A stretch of DNA of 30,617 nt, taken from the IMG/VR virus record IMGVR_UViG_3300009537_000113, positions 1 through 30,617 of that record, one strand, 5' to 3'. Positions 1-5,685 of the stretch are shown here, in pieces. Below the pieces are notes generated by a model. That model searched no databases. It was not told the origin of the DNA and was given only the letters and a program-made list of their open reading frames with translations. Both the position numbers and the translations under genes were made by a program. Numbering within the stretch: the first letter of the stretch is position 1; each line of letters begins with the position of its first letter. Source of the stretch: a virus.

Positions 1-1
1 G

Positions 2-427
2 GGCCGCGCGTTCCGCCGCTCGAGCGACCAAGTGGACGCACTCAGATACGCGTGGAAAAGCGACATGTTCGGAATCATGTACGGTGCCAGACCCGCGTTC
101 CCGGGCGAGCTCGAGCAGCCAAGATCTCTGCGCCCCCTGCTGCGCCTACTATGGACAGTGTGCCGCGTCATGTCCCCACACCTCGATCCGAAGGGGTGCC
201 TGTCCTGTTACGTCATGCGGAACAACGTCCGTGAGCGCGGCGACCCGATGGACTGCCCTCAGTGCACAGCGCGCGAGCACCTGAGTACGGCTGTGCGCCT
301 GGAGGATCCGCGCGTTCTCAATGACCCGGACCTGCACCGCGTCACCTACAGGCGGCGGGACTTCCGACGCGTGCCCCTGGGGGACTCGGTGGGACGGCGA
401 TGGTGGGTGTGGCTCGAGTACGTGTGA
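2..427 (+). CDS. 3' part of a Cys-containing phage protein (5' end outside window)
   Basis: The frame is open from base 2 to the TGA at 425-427. Its third codon positions are overwhelmingly G or C, which the other two frames do not show, so I take it as real coding sequence. The visible 141 residues contain two CxxC pairs, GCLSC and CPQC, about 20 residues apart, which could bind one zinc ion. The first residues include DQVDALRYAW, which loosely recalls the DALRYA segment near the C-terminus of some large terminase subunits. The rest of the protein does not look like a terminase, so I do not make that call. If it starts inside the window, the ATG at 62 is possible, but nothing there looks like a good ribosome site. 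Function unknown. Confidence 0.55.
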   Translation, partial: GRAFRRSSDQVDALRYAWKSDMFGIMYGARPAFPGELEQPRSLRPLLRLLWTVCRVMSPHLDPKGCLSCYVMRNNVRERGDPMDCPQCTAREHLSTAVRLEDPRVLNDPDLHRVTYRRRDFRRVPLGDSVGRRWWVWLEYV

Positions 428-454
428 CGCGACCAAGTGCGTAGTTGCCAGGGG

Positions 455-765
455 TTTCGCGGGGTTACGTGTGGTATCGCCGTAAGTGCGTGAAATCATT
501 GAGCTCTACTGCCATCCTACTGTAATCTACATCACAAATCTCGTGCAGACGTCGCACGATGCGCAGGACCCGCATAATCGCGGCGTACGGGCCTCGTACG
601 GGCGGCTCGTGCGGACGTGTCGCGCGGGGTGCGCGATGACACCTCGTACGGATGACCGCCGTACGGGCGCGCTGAGGCCCTCCTCGCTGAGGCGTGTGAT
701 TTCGCGGGGTTAAGTGGGGTGCAGCGGCGCCTGCGACCTCTCGTCAATGATTACGCGGGGTTACG
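455..765 (+). repeat. Three direct repeats with core CGCGGGGTTA
   Basis: Three copies share a 15-base pattern TTNCGCGGGGTTANG: 455-469 (TTTCGCGGGGTTACG), 700-714 (TTTCGCGGGGTTAAG) and 751-765 (TTACGCGGGGTTACG). All are in the same orientation, spaced about 245 and 51 bases apart, and none lies in a gene. They resemble iterons or protein-binding sites. No other copy was noticed in the window. Confidence 0.75.
584..666 (+). repeat. Cluster of four CGTACGG repeats
   Basis: CGTACGG occurs at 584-590, 595-601, 645-651 and 660-666. The core CGTACG is its own reverse complement. Related sequences (CGTGCGG near 608, CGTATGG near 822) flank the cluster. The first two and last two copies are paired at 11- and 15-base spacing, suggesting sites for a dimeric DNA-binding protein. 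The cluster lies between the first and second CGCGGGGTTA repeats. Confidence 0.65.
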
Positions 766-886
766 CACAATCCTCGTGTGGGTGTGCTTTTGTCCGCATT
801 GGGTGTTGACATCGAGACGGACGTATGGGCGGATTTCGTCTACCCACACTAGACTTTGGCTCGCGAGAGCTCGGGTGTGCGCGGCG

Positions 887-931
887 CGCCGGCCGAATGC
901 AGACAAAACTCCCTCCACACTCCGGCCGGTG
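887..931. repeat. Inverted repeat CGCCGGCCG / CGGCCGGTG
   Basis: A nine-base arm at 887-895 pairs with 923-931 (eight Watson-Crick pairs and one G-T) around a 27-base C-rich loop. No T-run follows on either strand, so it does not look like an intrinsic terminator. It marks the boundary between the GC-rich repeat zone and the AT-rich tract. Confidence 0.5.
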
Positions 932-937
932 CCCTAC

Positions 938-1120
938 CTAATACGGATAAAAAAACAAGATATCAAAAATGAGCTCTTCAACCCAAACAAACACACTCTT
1001 CTTAAAATATTATTATTATTATCATCTGTATATGTACGAGTGTTCATATCTAACCTACATTCACTGTAGCCTCTGCATTTCACGCTCAATCGTACACCCC
1101 CTGGGCATAATAGTATTGAC
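938..1120. other. AT-rich tract upstream of the early genes
   Basis: This is the most AT-rich segment of the window, including an A7 run near 949-955 and the ATT-triplet run at about 1008-1022. It sits directly beside the repeat cluster. A DNA-unwinding element or an UP-element-rich promoter region are both plausible. The base composition is seen directly; the role is inferred. Confidence 0.5.
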
Positions 1121-1144
1121 TACTACGCCGTAGATTGATTAGTG
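1116..1144 (+). promoter_or_regulatory. Possible sigma70 promoter with an internal palindrome
   Basis: TTGACT at 1116-1121 is a good -35 match; 17 bases on, TTAGTG (1139-1144) is only a weak -10. The spacer holds CTACGCCGTAG (1123-1133), a perfect inverted repeat with one central base, which could be an operator. It lies about 55 bases upstream of the first early gene, whose HTH product might be its own regulator. Confidence 0.35.
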
Positions 1145-1197
1145 TGTAGTGTTTTCCCGCGCGCACGCGCGCATACTGGACGCCACCGGAGATCCAC

Positions 1198-1761
1198 ATG
1201 AAAGACATCAGCCCAAGCCAATTCGCAGCCCAAACGGGCATGAACCGCTGCACCCCAATCCAGCAGGACATTCACCTGTGGATCCTCACCCAACCCCTCG
1301 GCCTGAGCTACCGCCGCATCCGCGAGCTCTCCGGCATCCCCCTCTCCACCATCCAACAACTAGTCAAAGGCAAGTTCCCCGGTCCACGGACCTACTACCG
1401 CCTCCGGGAGCTCATCATCCAATGCAGAGACGCCTACGTCCTGGACGACCCCCGCACTCCCTACCTCGTAGCTCACAAGAAGGCCATGCTTCGTCTCATC
1501 AACGACGTCCTCGATCTACCCCGCCCCGCCAGCGAACTCCGCCAGTCCGAGGCCATCCGCGCCTATCTCACCTCACTCACCGAGCCAACGCCTGTCCCCC
1601 GCATTGTCACCTACGCCCGGAAGCGGGGCTGGCCATGGCGAGTCGTCCAGAACATGTCTTCGCGCATGCCCATCACCAAGTCCCGCCGCCGCACCTCCAG
1701 GCACACCACCACGCTCTGGCAATTTACCCCTGTTGACGACCCGCCTACTCGCAGCGTATAA
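1198..1761 (+). CDS. Helix-turn-helix DNA-binding protein, first early gene
   Basis: 187 residues, starting at an ATG preceded by CCGGAG at suitable spacing. Residues about 35-58 (LSYRRIRELSGIPLSTIQQL) read as a classic helix-turn-helix: a hydrophobic helix, a Gly turn and a Ser/Thr-rich recognition helix. A second possible HTH-like segment (VTYARKRGWPWRVVQNM) lies near residues 137-153, and the C-terminal 30 residues are basic. No family beyond a generic transcriptional regulator is recognised. It follows the repeat-rich control region, so a role in regulating early transcription or binding the origin is reasonable. The coding strand here and in the next two genes is markedly C-rich, unlike genes from about 8.4 kb onward. 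Confidence 0.7.
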   Translation: MKDISPSQFAAQTGMNRCTPIQQDIHLWILTQPLGLSYRRIRELSGIPLSTIQQLVKGKFPGPRTYYRLRELIIQCRDAYVLDDPRTPYLVAHKKAMLRLINDVLDLPRPASELRQSEAIRAYLTSLTEPTPVPRIVTYARKRGWPWRVVQNMSSRMPITKSRRRTSRHTTTLWQFTPVDDPPTRSV

Positions 1762-1770
1762 ACGCCCGAC

Positions 1771-2214
1771 ATGTCCAAGAACCGACAGACCCGCCGTGAG
1801 CGAGAACGACGCCGCGCAGGGATTAATGCTGTCGCCACAGAGCGAGAGCGAGATGCCCTTAGACTACAGCTCGCCCAGCTACGCATCGAGCACGACGCAG
1901 AACTCGCTTGCCTCGCAGAGCACCGCGTCCAGATGCAGGCTGCGCACAACGCCGAGCTCGCTCAATTCGCTCGAGACTGCCGCACCTCTGAGGAGCGCAT
2001 CAAGCGCGAAGCTCGTGAGCAAATCGACGCCGCTAACCACGCCGCGGTCGAGATGGGCGCGCAGCTCCACGTCGCTCAAGCCCGTATCGCCGAGCTCGAG
2101 GCCGCCGTCCCGGAGTACGACAAGCTCCGCAGCCGTCTCAAGAAGAAGTCCCAGACCATTACAGAACTCCAGAGGAAAATCAATGCCTACCTCAAAGAAT
2201 CAAGTTCCCTATGA
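1771..2214 (+). CDS. Coiled-coil protein of unknown function
   Basis: 147 residues beginning with a strongly basic segment (residues 3-16, rich in Arg). Nearly the whole remainder is alternating Glu, Arg, Leu and Ala with Gln, typical of a long alpha-helical coiled coil. There is no recognisable catalytic motif, signal peptide or membrane segment. It begins nine bases after the HTH gene, and the following P-loop gene starts inside its 3' end at 2183, so the three are probably one transcript. The basic start could bind nucleic acid, but this is a guess from charge alone. Confidence 0.7.
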   Translation: MSKNRQTRRERERRRAGINAVATERERDALRLQLAQLRIEHDAELACLAEHRVQMQAAHNAELAQFARDCRTSEERIKREAREQIDAANHAAVEMGAQLHVAQARIAELEAAVPEYDKLRSRLKKKSQTITELQRKINAYLKESSSL

Positions 2215-2581
2215 TGAACTGAATCGCCAGCTCGCTGAGCTCAAGCGCATCAACGCCGAGCAGCTCGCCCGACTCAACACTACCTATCTCCTCAAGCAGG
2301 AGAACGCCCGGCTCAAGCAACAGCTCGGCCAATCGCCCCTGTTGCCTGCCACACCTCCCGGCGACCCTACGGGTGTCCATGTCCTCATCTACGGCAAGCA
2401 CGATACCGGCCGTACTACTATGGCCAACCTATTCGCCCAGTTTCTGAGGGAGAACAGCTACGAGAACGTCATCGTTCGGGACACTCCTTCGCTTCCACCA
2501 CACCAGAAGGAGAAGTTCGAGGAGCGATTCCGCCGCAACCGCCAGCGTCCTATCGCCATCACAGTCAAGACGGTCCCGTGA
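2183..2581 (+). CDS. Coiled coil joined to a small P-loop domain
   Basis: 132 residues; the ATG at 2183 follows AGAGGA and overlaps the previous gene by 32 bases. Residues 10-48 form a Leu/Glu/Gln-rich coiled coil. From residue about 66 the protein resembles the small P-loop proteins common in phage early regions: a beta strand (VHVLIYG), a Walker A-like loop GKHDTGRTT, a helix, and a terminal strand (IAITV). The usual Lys of the Walker A loop is Arg here (GRTT instead of GKTT), which often weakens or abolishes ATP hydrolysis. No Walker B Asp is obvious. It may be a nucleotide-sensing or purely structural derivative. Function unknown. Confidence 0.65.
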   Translation: MPTSKNQVPYDELNRQLAELKRINAEQLARLNTTYLLKQENARLKQQLGQSPLLPATPPGDPTGVHVLIYGKHDTGRTTMANLFAQFLRENSYENVIVRDTPSLPPHQKEKFEERFRRNRQRPIAITVKTVP

Positions 2582-3111
2582 CGAACCCCCACAAGAACTA
2601 CTCGCCCGATTGGTGTACACCTCCCGAGTGGTGGGAGTGGGCTGAAGAAACGCTGGACGGTATTGACCTCGATCCATGCGCGGATCCTGCCTACCCGGGC
2701 CCAGTCGAGCAGTCCCTCACCGCACGCGGACGTAGCCGACCCTGGCGAGGTAGAGTCTACTGCAACCCGCCGGGCTCGAATTCCGTCAAATCCATCAAGC
2801 CATGGTGGAAGCACGCCATGAAGCAACTCGAGTCCGGCCGTACAACCGACCTCGTGTGGTGCTTCTTCAATATGGAGACGGTGTTTTCGCTCGAACCGTC
2901 TCCTCTGTCCTTAGAGGGCTGGCTTCTCCTCCCTTCCCGACGCGTTGCATTCCATCGAGACGGGGGGCGACCCGTCAACCCGAACACCGGTCGTTTCACC
3001 TCACCGCGTAATCGGACGTGGTTCTGGTCGACATGCGACCCCGCCTCACCACCCATCTCCTCATGGGTAGTACGTACCCCCTGTTCTGTGTTGGACGCTT
3101 CCATGAAGTAA
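2578..3111 (+). CDS. Phage DNA N6-adenine methyltransferase-like protein (Dam family)
   Basis: 177 residues, GTG start overlapping the previous stop (GTGA), so translationally coupled. The N-terminus has the arrangement of the phage Dam family: DWCTPPEWWEWA (about 11-22), then DLDPCADP (about 30-37), then the motif IV region YCNPPGS (about 61-67), and later a FFNMETVF segment followed by LLLPSRRVAF. These proteins methylate adenine in DNA using S-adenosylmethionine, often to evade host restriction. The motif IV position is NPPG rather than the usual NPPY/DPPY, as in a subgroup of the family I recall having NPPGG. Activity is therefore uncertain and its target site cannot be predicted. Confidence 0.75.
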   Translation: MTNPHKNYSPDWCTPPEWWEWAEETLDGIDLDPCADPAYPGPVEQSLTARGRSRPWRGRVYCNPPGSNSVKSIKPWWKHAMKQLESGRTTDLVWCFFNMETVFSLEPSPLSLEGWLLLPSRRVAFHRDGGRPVNPNTGRFTSPRNRTWFWSTCDPASPPISSWVVRTPCSVLDASMK

Positions 3112-3122
3112 CCGAAGGGAGA

Positions 3123-3221
3123 ATGCCAGTGAGTGATCTCAGAAGCACGGCAACGAAGATCGCCAACGCTATCCGCGCCCTCGCCCCCACCGCCAGCACG
3201 GAGGGAGCGGATGGGGAGTAA
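3123..3221 (+). CDS. Possible 32-residue peptide
   Basis: A short frame whose ATG follows GAAGGGAGA at good spacing, 11 bases after the methylase stop, and whose stop overlaps the start of the next gene. The product is Ala/Thr-rich with no motif. The start of its coding sequence (TGAGTGATCT near 3129-3140) resembles the sequence at the start of the gene at 3387, so one may derive from the other. Position and ribosome site support translation; nothing supports a function. Confidence 0.4.
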   Translation: MPVSDLRSTATKIANAIRALAPTASTEGADGE

Positions 3222-3390
3222 GCGCGTAACGCTCTGCCACGGCGTGGAGGACTACGCTCGTAGCACCTGCCCACTCGGCACCGCGCAGCACGACAAGCGC
3301 GCGACCTGTCCCGATTGCGGGGATGTCTTCTGCCCCGGATGCGAGTACTGCTGCTGCCCACGCACACCACCGAAGGAGCCGAGCGAATGA
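3211..3390 (+). CDS. Small Cys-rich zinc-ribbon-like protein
   Basis: 59 residues; the ATG at 3211 follows GGAGGGAG. The C-terminal half contains CPDCGDVFCPGCEYCCCP, with at least three Cys pairs of CxxC type, so it probably binds zinc. The N-terminal half has two further Cys residues and a His. Its stop overlaps the next start (ATGA). No family is recognised; small zinc-binding proteins of this sort are frequent in phage early regions and usually uncharacterised. Confidence 0.6.
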   Translation: MGSKRVTLCHGVEDYARSTCPLGTAQHDKRATCPDCGDVFCPGCEYCCCPRTPPKEPSE

Positions 3391-3686
3391 GTGATCTACG
3401 AAATGACCGCAGCCGTCATTCGTCGTGGTGTTCCTGCACCGAGTGCAAACCATGGCGGCTGCTCGAAGAATCCCAACGCGAAACAGCTGCTGAACGTGAG
3501 CGCATCGCCACCCTAGAGCGCCAGCTCGCCGAGGCGCGGGCGCTGCTTGCTGCGTGTGAGGGGCAGCTGTTTACGTGTGCCAGCTCATCGAGCGCGCTTG
3601 CAGTTCTCCGAAGCGTTGCGGAGTGGTTTAGCGCCAACCCGTACAACCCGACCGCCACCCCCGAGCCCCGGAAGGGAGAGGACTGA
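3387..3686 (+). CDS. Small protein with CxCxxC motif and coiled coil
   Basis: 99 residues, ATG overlapping the previous stop, with GAAGGAG upstream. After a polar start there is WCSCTEC (residues about 14-20), then a charged helix of about 40 residues rich in Glu, Arg, Ala and Leu that looks like a coiled coil, and a C-terminal part (VLRSVAEWFSANPYNPTA) ending in a charged tail. The next gene begins on the last base of its stop codon. The architecture, a short Cys motif followed by a coiled coil, is like that of the following gene, suggesting related roles or pairing. Function unknown. Confidence 0.6.
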   Translation: MSDLRNDRSRHSSWCSCTECKPWRLLEESQRETAAERERIATLERQLAEARALLAACEGQLFTCASSSSALAVLRSVAEWFSANPYNPTATPEPRKGED

Positions 3687-4171
3687 TGGCAAGCGGACTC
3701 GACAAATGCGCTCGCTGCGGCGCGACGGACCTGCATATCGATCTCGTGCGTCACTGTTCGACGTGCTACGCGAACCTCCGCGCCGAGAACGAGCGGCTCA
3801 AAGACGTAGTACTCTCGCTCTGTGAATGGGCAAGTGGCTACGATGGTCGGCTCCACAACGTAGCGCTGGGAATGGTCGTGATGAAGGCTCGCGCCGTACT
3901 CAGCGACTCCTTCGAGGATTCATTCGACGATGACACGCCCGGCGGATCGCTCGCCAAGATCAAGCATCTCGTCAGGCTGATGTCCAAAGAGCCGAATCCC
4001 GAAATCCGCGACTATGCTACCGAGCTCGCCGAACTCATCCCGGGCCTCGCCGTAGGTCGCGTCACTGAGATCCACGGAGGCAAGCCCTGCTGCCACCCGC
4101 CGTGCAGCGGTACATGGGGCGCGAACTGTCCGCACTGTCACTGGCTCGACCACGTATGTCCCGATGCCTGA
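3686..4171 (+). CDS. Zinc-ribbon / coiled-coil protein of unknown function
   Basis: 161 residues, start overlapping the previous stop (TGATG). Residues 8-27 hold two CxxC pairs (CARC and CSTC) forming a small zinc ribbon, followed by a coiled-coil segment (NLRAENERLKDVVLSL). The middle is helical and acidic. The C-terminus holds a second cluster of metal-binding residues, CCHPPC then CPHCHWLDHVC, about residues 134-159. Two separate zinc sites at the ends of a helical protein suggest a scaffold or nucleic-acid-binding role, but no family is recognised. Confidence 0.65.
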   Translation: MASGLDKCARCGATDLHIDLVRHCSTCYANLRAENERLKDVVLSLCEWASGYDGRLHNVALGMVVMKARAVLSDSFEDSFDDDTPGGSLAKIKHLVRLMSKEPNPEIRDYATELAELIPGLAVGRVTEIHGGKPCCHPPCSGTWGANCPHCHWLDHVCPDA

Positions 4172-4322
4172 CATCAACATAGTCTGCCGTAACTGTCCCA
4201 CCACCTTCGTGCTCACGGAGGAGGAGCAGCAGTTCCTACGCCGGACGTTCGGCGACAAATACACTCAGCCCGTGCGGTGTCCCTCGTGTCGCATGCGGCG
4301 ACGAAGAAAGAAGAGCGCATGA
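4164..4322 (+). CDS. 52-residue zinc-ribbon protein
   Basis: The ATG at 4164 lies just inside the end of the preceding gene, and the stop TGA overlaps the ATG of the exonuclease (ATGA). The product contains CRNC near residue 8 and CPSC near residue 40, separated by a segment with FVLTEEEQQFL. This is the layout of a treble-clef or zinc-ribbon domain seen in small proteins annotated only as zinc-ribbon. The C-terminus is strongly basic (RMRRRRKKS), suggesting nucleic-acid contact. Perfect packing between its neighbours supports it as a real gene. Confidence 0.65.
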   Translation: MPDINIVCRNCPTTFVLTEEEQQFLRRTFGDKYTQPVRCPSCRMRRRRKKSA

Positions 4323-4891
4323 CCGCCTACCAACACCTGATGATTGATCTCGAGACACTCGGCAAGAAGCCCGGATGCGCCATCGTTCAGCTCGGCGCGT
4401 GCCTGTTCAACATCGACGAGTCACCTCACGAGATCTTCTGCGAGAGTCTTGACCTGCAGAGCTCCATCGATCTCGGGCTGTATATCGACGGTTCGACGAT
4501 AAACTGGTGGATGCACCAGAGCGGCGAGGCGCGCTACAGTGTCTTCGACGGCGGCGAGCGAGGTGTCGTAGAGCTGGACTCAGGCATCGCGCTGCTGCTA
4601 CGCTGGCTCAGTCAGGGAGGCCTCACCGACTTCACCTCGCTGCAGGTGTGGAGTCATGGGCTCGCCTTCGATGTCCCCATCCTCGAGCATGCCATGGCGG
4701 TGTGCGGGATCCCGGTGCCTTGGTCGTACAAGAACCTGCGTGACACGCGCACGCTTGCCATGCTCGCGCCTGATGTCGAGCGCTATGAGCCTGCCATACC
4801 TCACAACGCCGGCGCCGATGCCACAGCTCAGGCCCTCTGGGTGCGCGACATGCTCAACGCGCTCGACGCAGCCGGTGCCTCAAGCGCCTGA
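4319..4891 (+). CDS. DEDDh-family 3'-5' exonuclease
   Basis: 190 residues, starting at the ATG that overlaps the previous stop. A longer frame from 4277 exists but would overrun the zinc-ribbon gene. The RNase H-fold exonuclease signature is complete: D10 and E12 in IDLETLG, D118 in LAFDVPIL, and H162 with D167 in HNAGADA, giving the DEDDh set that binds two metal ions. The protein removes nucleotides from 3' ends; phage members are similar to the Rv2179c/ExoVIII-type exoribonuclease group, so RNA or DNA could be the substrate. It is the last gene before a 105-bp gap holding a palindrome, repeats and a promoter. Confidence 0.85.
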   Translation: MTAYQHLMIDLETLGKKPGCAIVQLGACLFNIDESPHEIFCESLDLQSSIDLGLYIDGSTINWWMHQSGEARYSVFDGGERGVVELDSGIALLLRWLSQGGLTDFTSLQVWSHGLAFDVPILEHAMAVCGIPVPWSYKNLRDTRTLAMLAPDVERYEPAIPHNAGADATAQALWVRDMLNALDAAGASSA

Positions 4892-4961
4892 GGTGACGCC
4901 AGGCACGCTGGAACGCCCGGCGCGCATGCGCACGCGGTGCAATTCGCCTCAGACGCCTGAG
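4880..4961. repeat. CGCCTGAG repeats and GCGCATGCGC palindrome
   Basis: CGCCTGAG occurs at 4885-4892, where it overlaps the exonuclease stop, and at 4954-4961. The second copy pairs with CTCAG at 4948-4952 to make a small hairpin. Between them is a perfect ten-base palindrome GCGCATGCGC at 4922-4931. The 13-base TCAAGCGCCTGAG at 4880-4892 recurs exactly at 18278-18290. The position just upstream of a promoter suggests binding sites for a regulator. Confidence 0.55.
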
Positions 4962-4973
4962 ATACGTATAATT
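4944..4973 (+). promoter_or_regulatory. Promoter with consensus -10 box
   Basis: TATAAT at 4968-4973 is a perfect -10 hexamer, 23 bases upstream of the 2H phosphoesterase start. At the -35 position there is only TTCGCC (4944-4949, 18-base spacing), a poor match. The CGCCTGAG repeat occupies the spacer, so the promoter may depend on an activator or be controlled by a protein binding that repeat. Confidence 0.6.
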
Positions 4974-4995
4974 CGACATGCCATAGGAGGCTCGG

Positions 4996-5508
4996 ATGAT
5001 ACTCGGTGGTCATGCCATCATGTTGTCGGTCGACTTGCCCGACGAGATCAAAGCTGCCCGCGACCAATGGATCGCCGCGAGTCCCTCGCGCAAGGCAGTC
5101 GCCAATCCTCATATCACGCTGCTCTTCTTGGGACGCGATCTCGAGGAGTGGGTCGGCGATGCGATGGTCGACGTTGTGGATGAGCTAGAGCTCGAGATGC
5201 TGCTCCCGTTCGAGGCGCAGAGCACTGGGCGGTTCGAGATGTTCGGTATGTTGGGCGAGTCGATGGTAATGACGATGAAGGACGGTCCCCTCACCGTGAC
5301 GCGCGAGAAGCTCAAGGACATCTTCGACGAGAAGTTCGGCATCCGTCCTGATGGCTCCTTCCACAACTTCCGGCCGCATATCTCGCTCGCTGAAGGAGCG
5401 ACTGGTGATCCGCCCCCTGTCACGAGGGTCCCGCCGATGCTGATTCCGTTCAAGCAACTGCAGGCGAAGATCGGTTCGGCGCGCACCCACTCCAGGACCA
5501 TCGGCTGA
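4996..5508 (+). CDS. 2H phosphoesterase (LigT/CPDase-like)
   Basis: 170 residues; ATG at 4996 preceded by a perfect AGGAGG (4985-4990). The two signature motifs of the 2H superfamily are present: H39-I-T41 in NPHITLLFLG and H128-I-S130 in RPHISLAEG. These two histidines act on 2',3'-cyclic or 2',5'-linked phosphodiesters. Family members open cyclic phosphates on RNA ends, hydrolyse 2'-5' oligonucleotides, or (Acb1 of phage T4) degrade the cyclic nucleotide signals of CBASS immunity. The sequence alone does not decide which. It is the first gene after its own promoter and is followed by a zinc protein overlapping its stop (TGATG). A counter-defence role is possible, not shown. Confidence 0.85.
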   Translation: MILGGHAIMLSVDLPDEIKAARDQWIAASPSRKAVANPHITLLFLGRDLEEWVGDAMVDVVDELELEMLLPFEAQSTGRFEMFGMLGESMVMTMKDGPLTVTREKLKDIFDEKFGIRPDGSFHNFRPHISLAEGATGDPPPVTRVPPMLIPFKQLQAKIGSARTHSRTIG

Positions 5509-5666
5509 TGGACGTCGAAACCCAGTGCATCAACTGCAACGAGAACCTCGACTCTGAAGAGGAGGAGTTCATCTGCGAACACTGTGGTCAGGGCCTGTTC
5601 TGCGAGGCGTGCCTCGACCAGGAAGACCACGACTGTCCTGAGCTCGAGGTTGAGCCCACCGAGTAG
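5508..5666 (+). CDS. 52-residue B-box-like zinc protein
   Basis: Its ATG overlaps the stop of the 2H phosphoesterase (TGATG), so the two are translationally coupled. The product is very acidic and carries CINC, CEHC, a single Cys followed by CxxC (FCEACL), and a C-terminal HDC. This spacing of about seven Cys/His residues would hold two zinc ions in a B-box or AN1-like cross-brace. Such domains mediate protein contacts. It is too small for an enzyme and may be a partner of the phosphoesterase. Function unknown. Confidence 0.65.
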   Translation: MDVETQCINCNENLDSEEEEFICEHCGQGLFCEACLDQEDHDCPELEVEPTE

Positions 5667-5685
5667 GGTCTGATAACGTGGATGG

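Larger units (their letters stand above)
428..1197. other. 770-bp non-coding region rich in repeats
   Basis: No frame here has convincing codon bias or a ribosome site. The left two thirds are GC-rich and hold two families of short direct repeats (listed separately) and an inverted repeat at 887-931. The right third, about 938-1120, becomes strikingly AT-rich for this genome and contains an A7 run and five ATT triplets. It leads into a promoter-like sequence and the first early gene. Repeats next to an AT-rich unwinding-like tract, placed upstream of the replication genes, are what one expects of an origin or a major control region. That function is inference only. Confidence 0.7.

Noticed and set aside
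84-284. Cys-rich 66-codon frame
   Set aside because: The other frame (2-427) has strong third-position G/C bias; the Cys run arises from GC-rich shadow reading.
584-666. CRISPR-like array
   Set aside because: The repeats are seven bases long and unevenly spaced; there are no spacers of constant size and no cas genes.
887-931. Intrinsic terminator at the inverted repeat
   Set aside because: No T-run follows the stem on either strand, and the loop is long.
1149-1736. 195-codon plus-strand frame rich in His and Pro
   Set aside because: Out-of-frame reading of the HTH gene; the HTH frame has a ribosome site and a recognisable domain.
1604-2182. Upstream extension of the P-loop gene
   Set aside because: Ser/Arg/Pro-rich shadow of the two preceding genes; the ATG at 2183 has a ribosome site.
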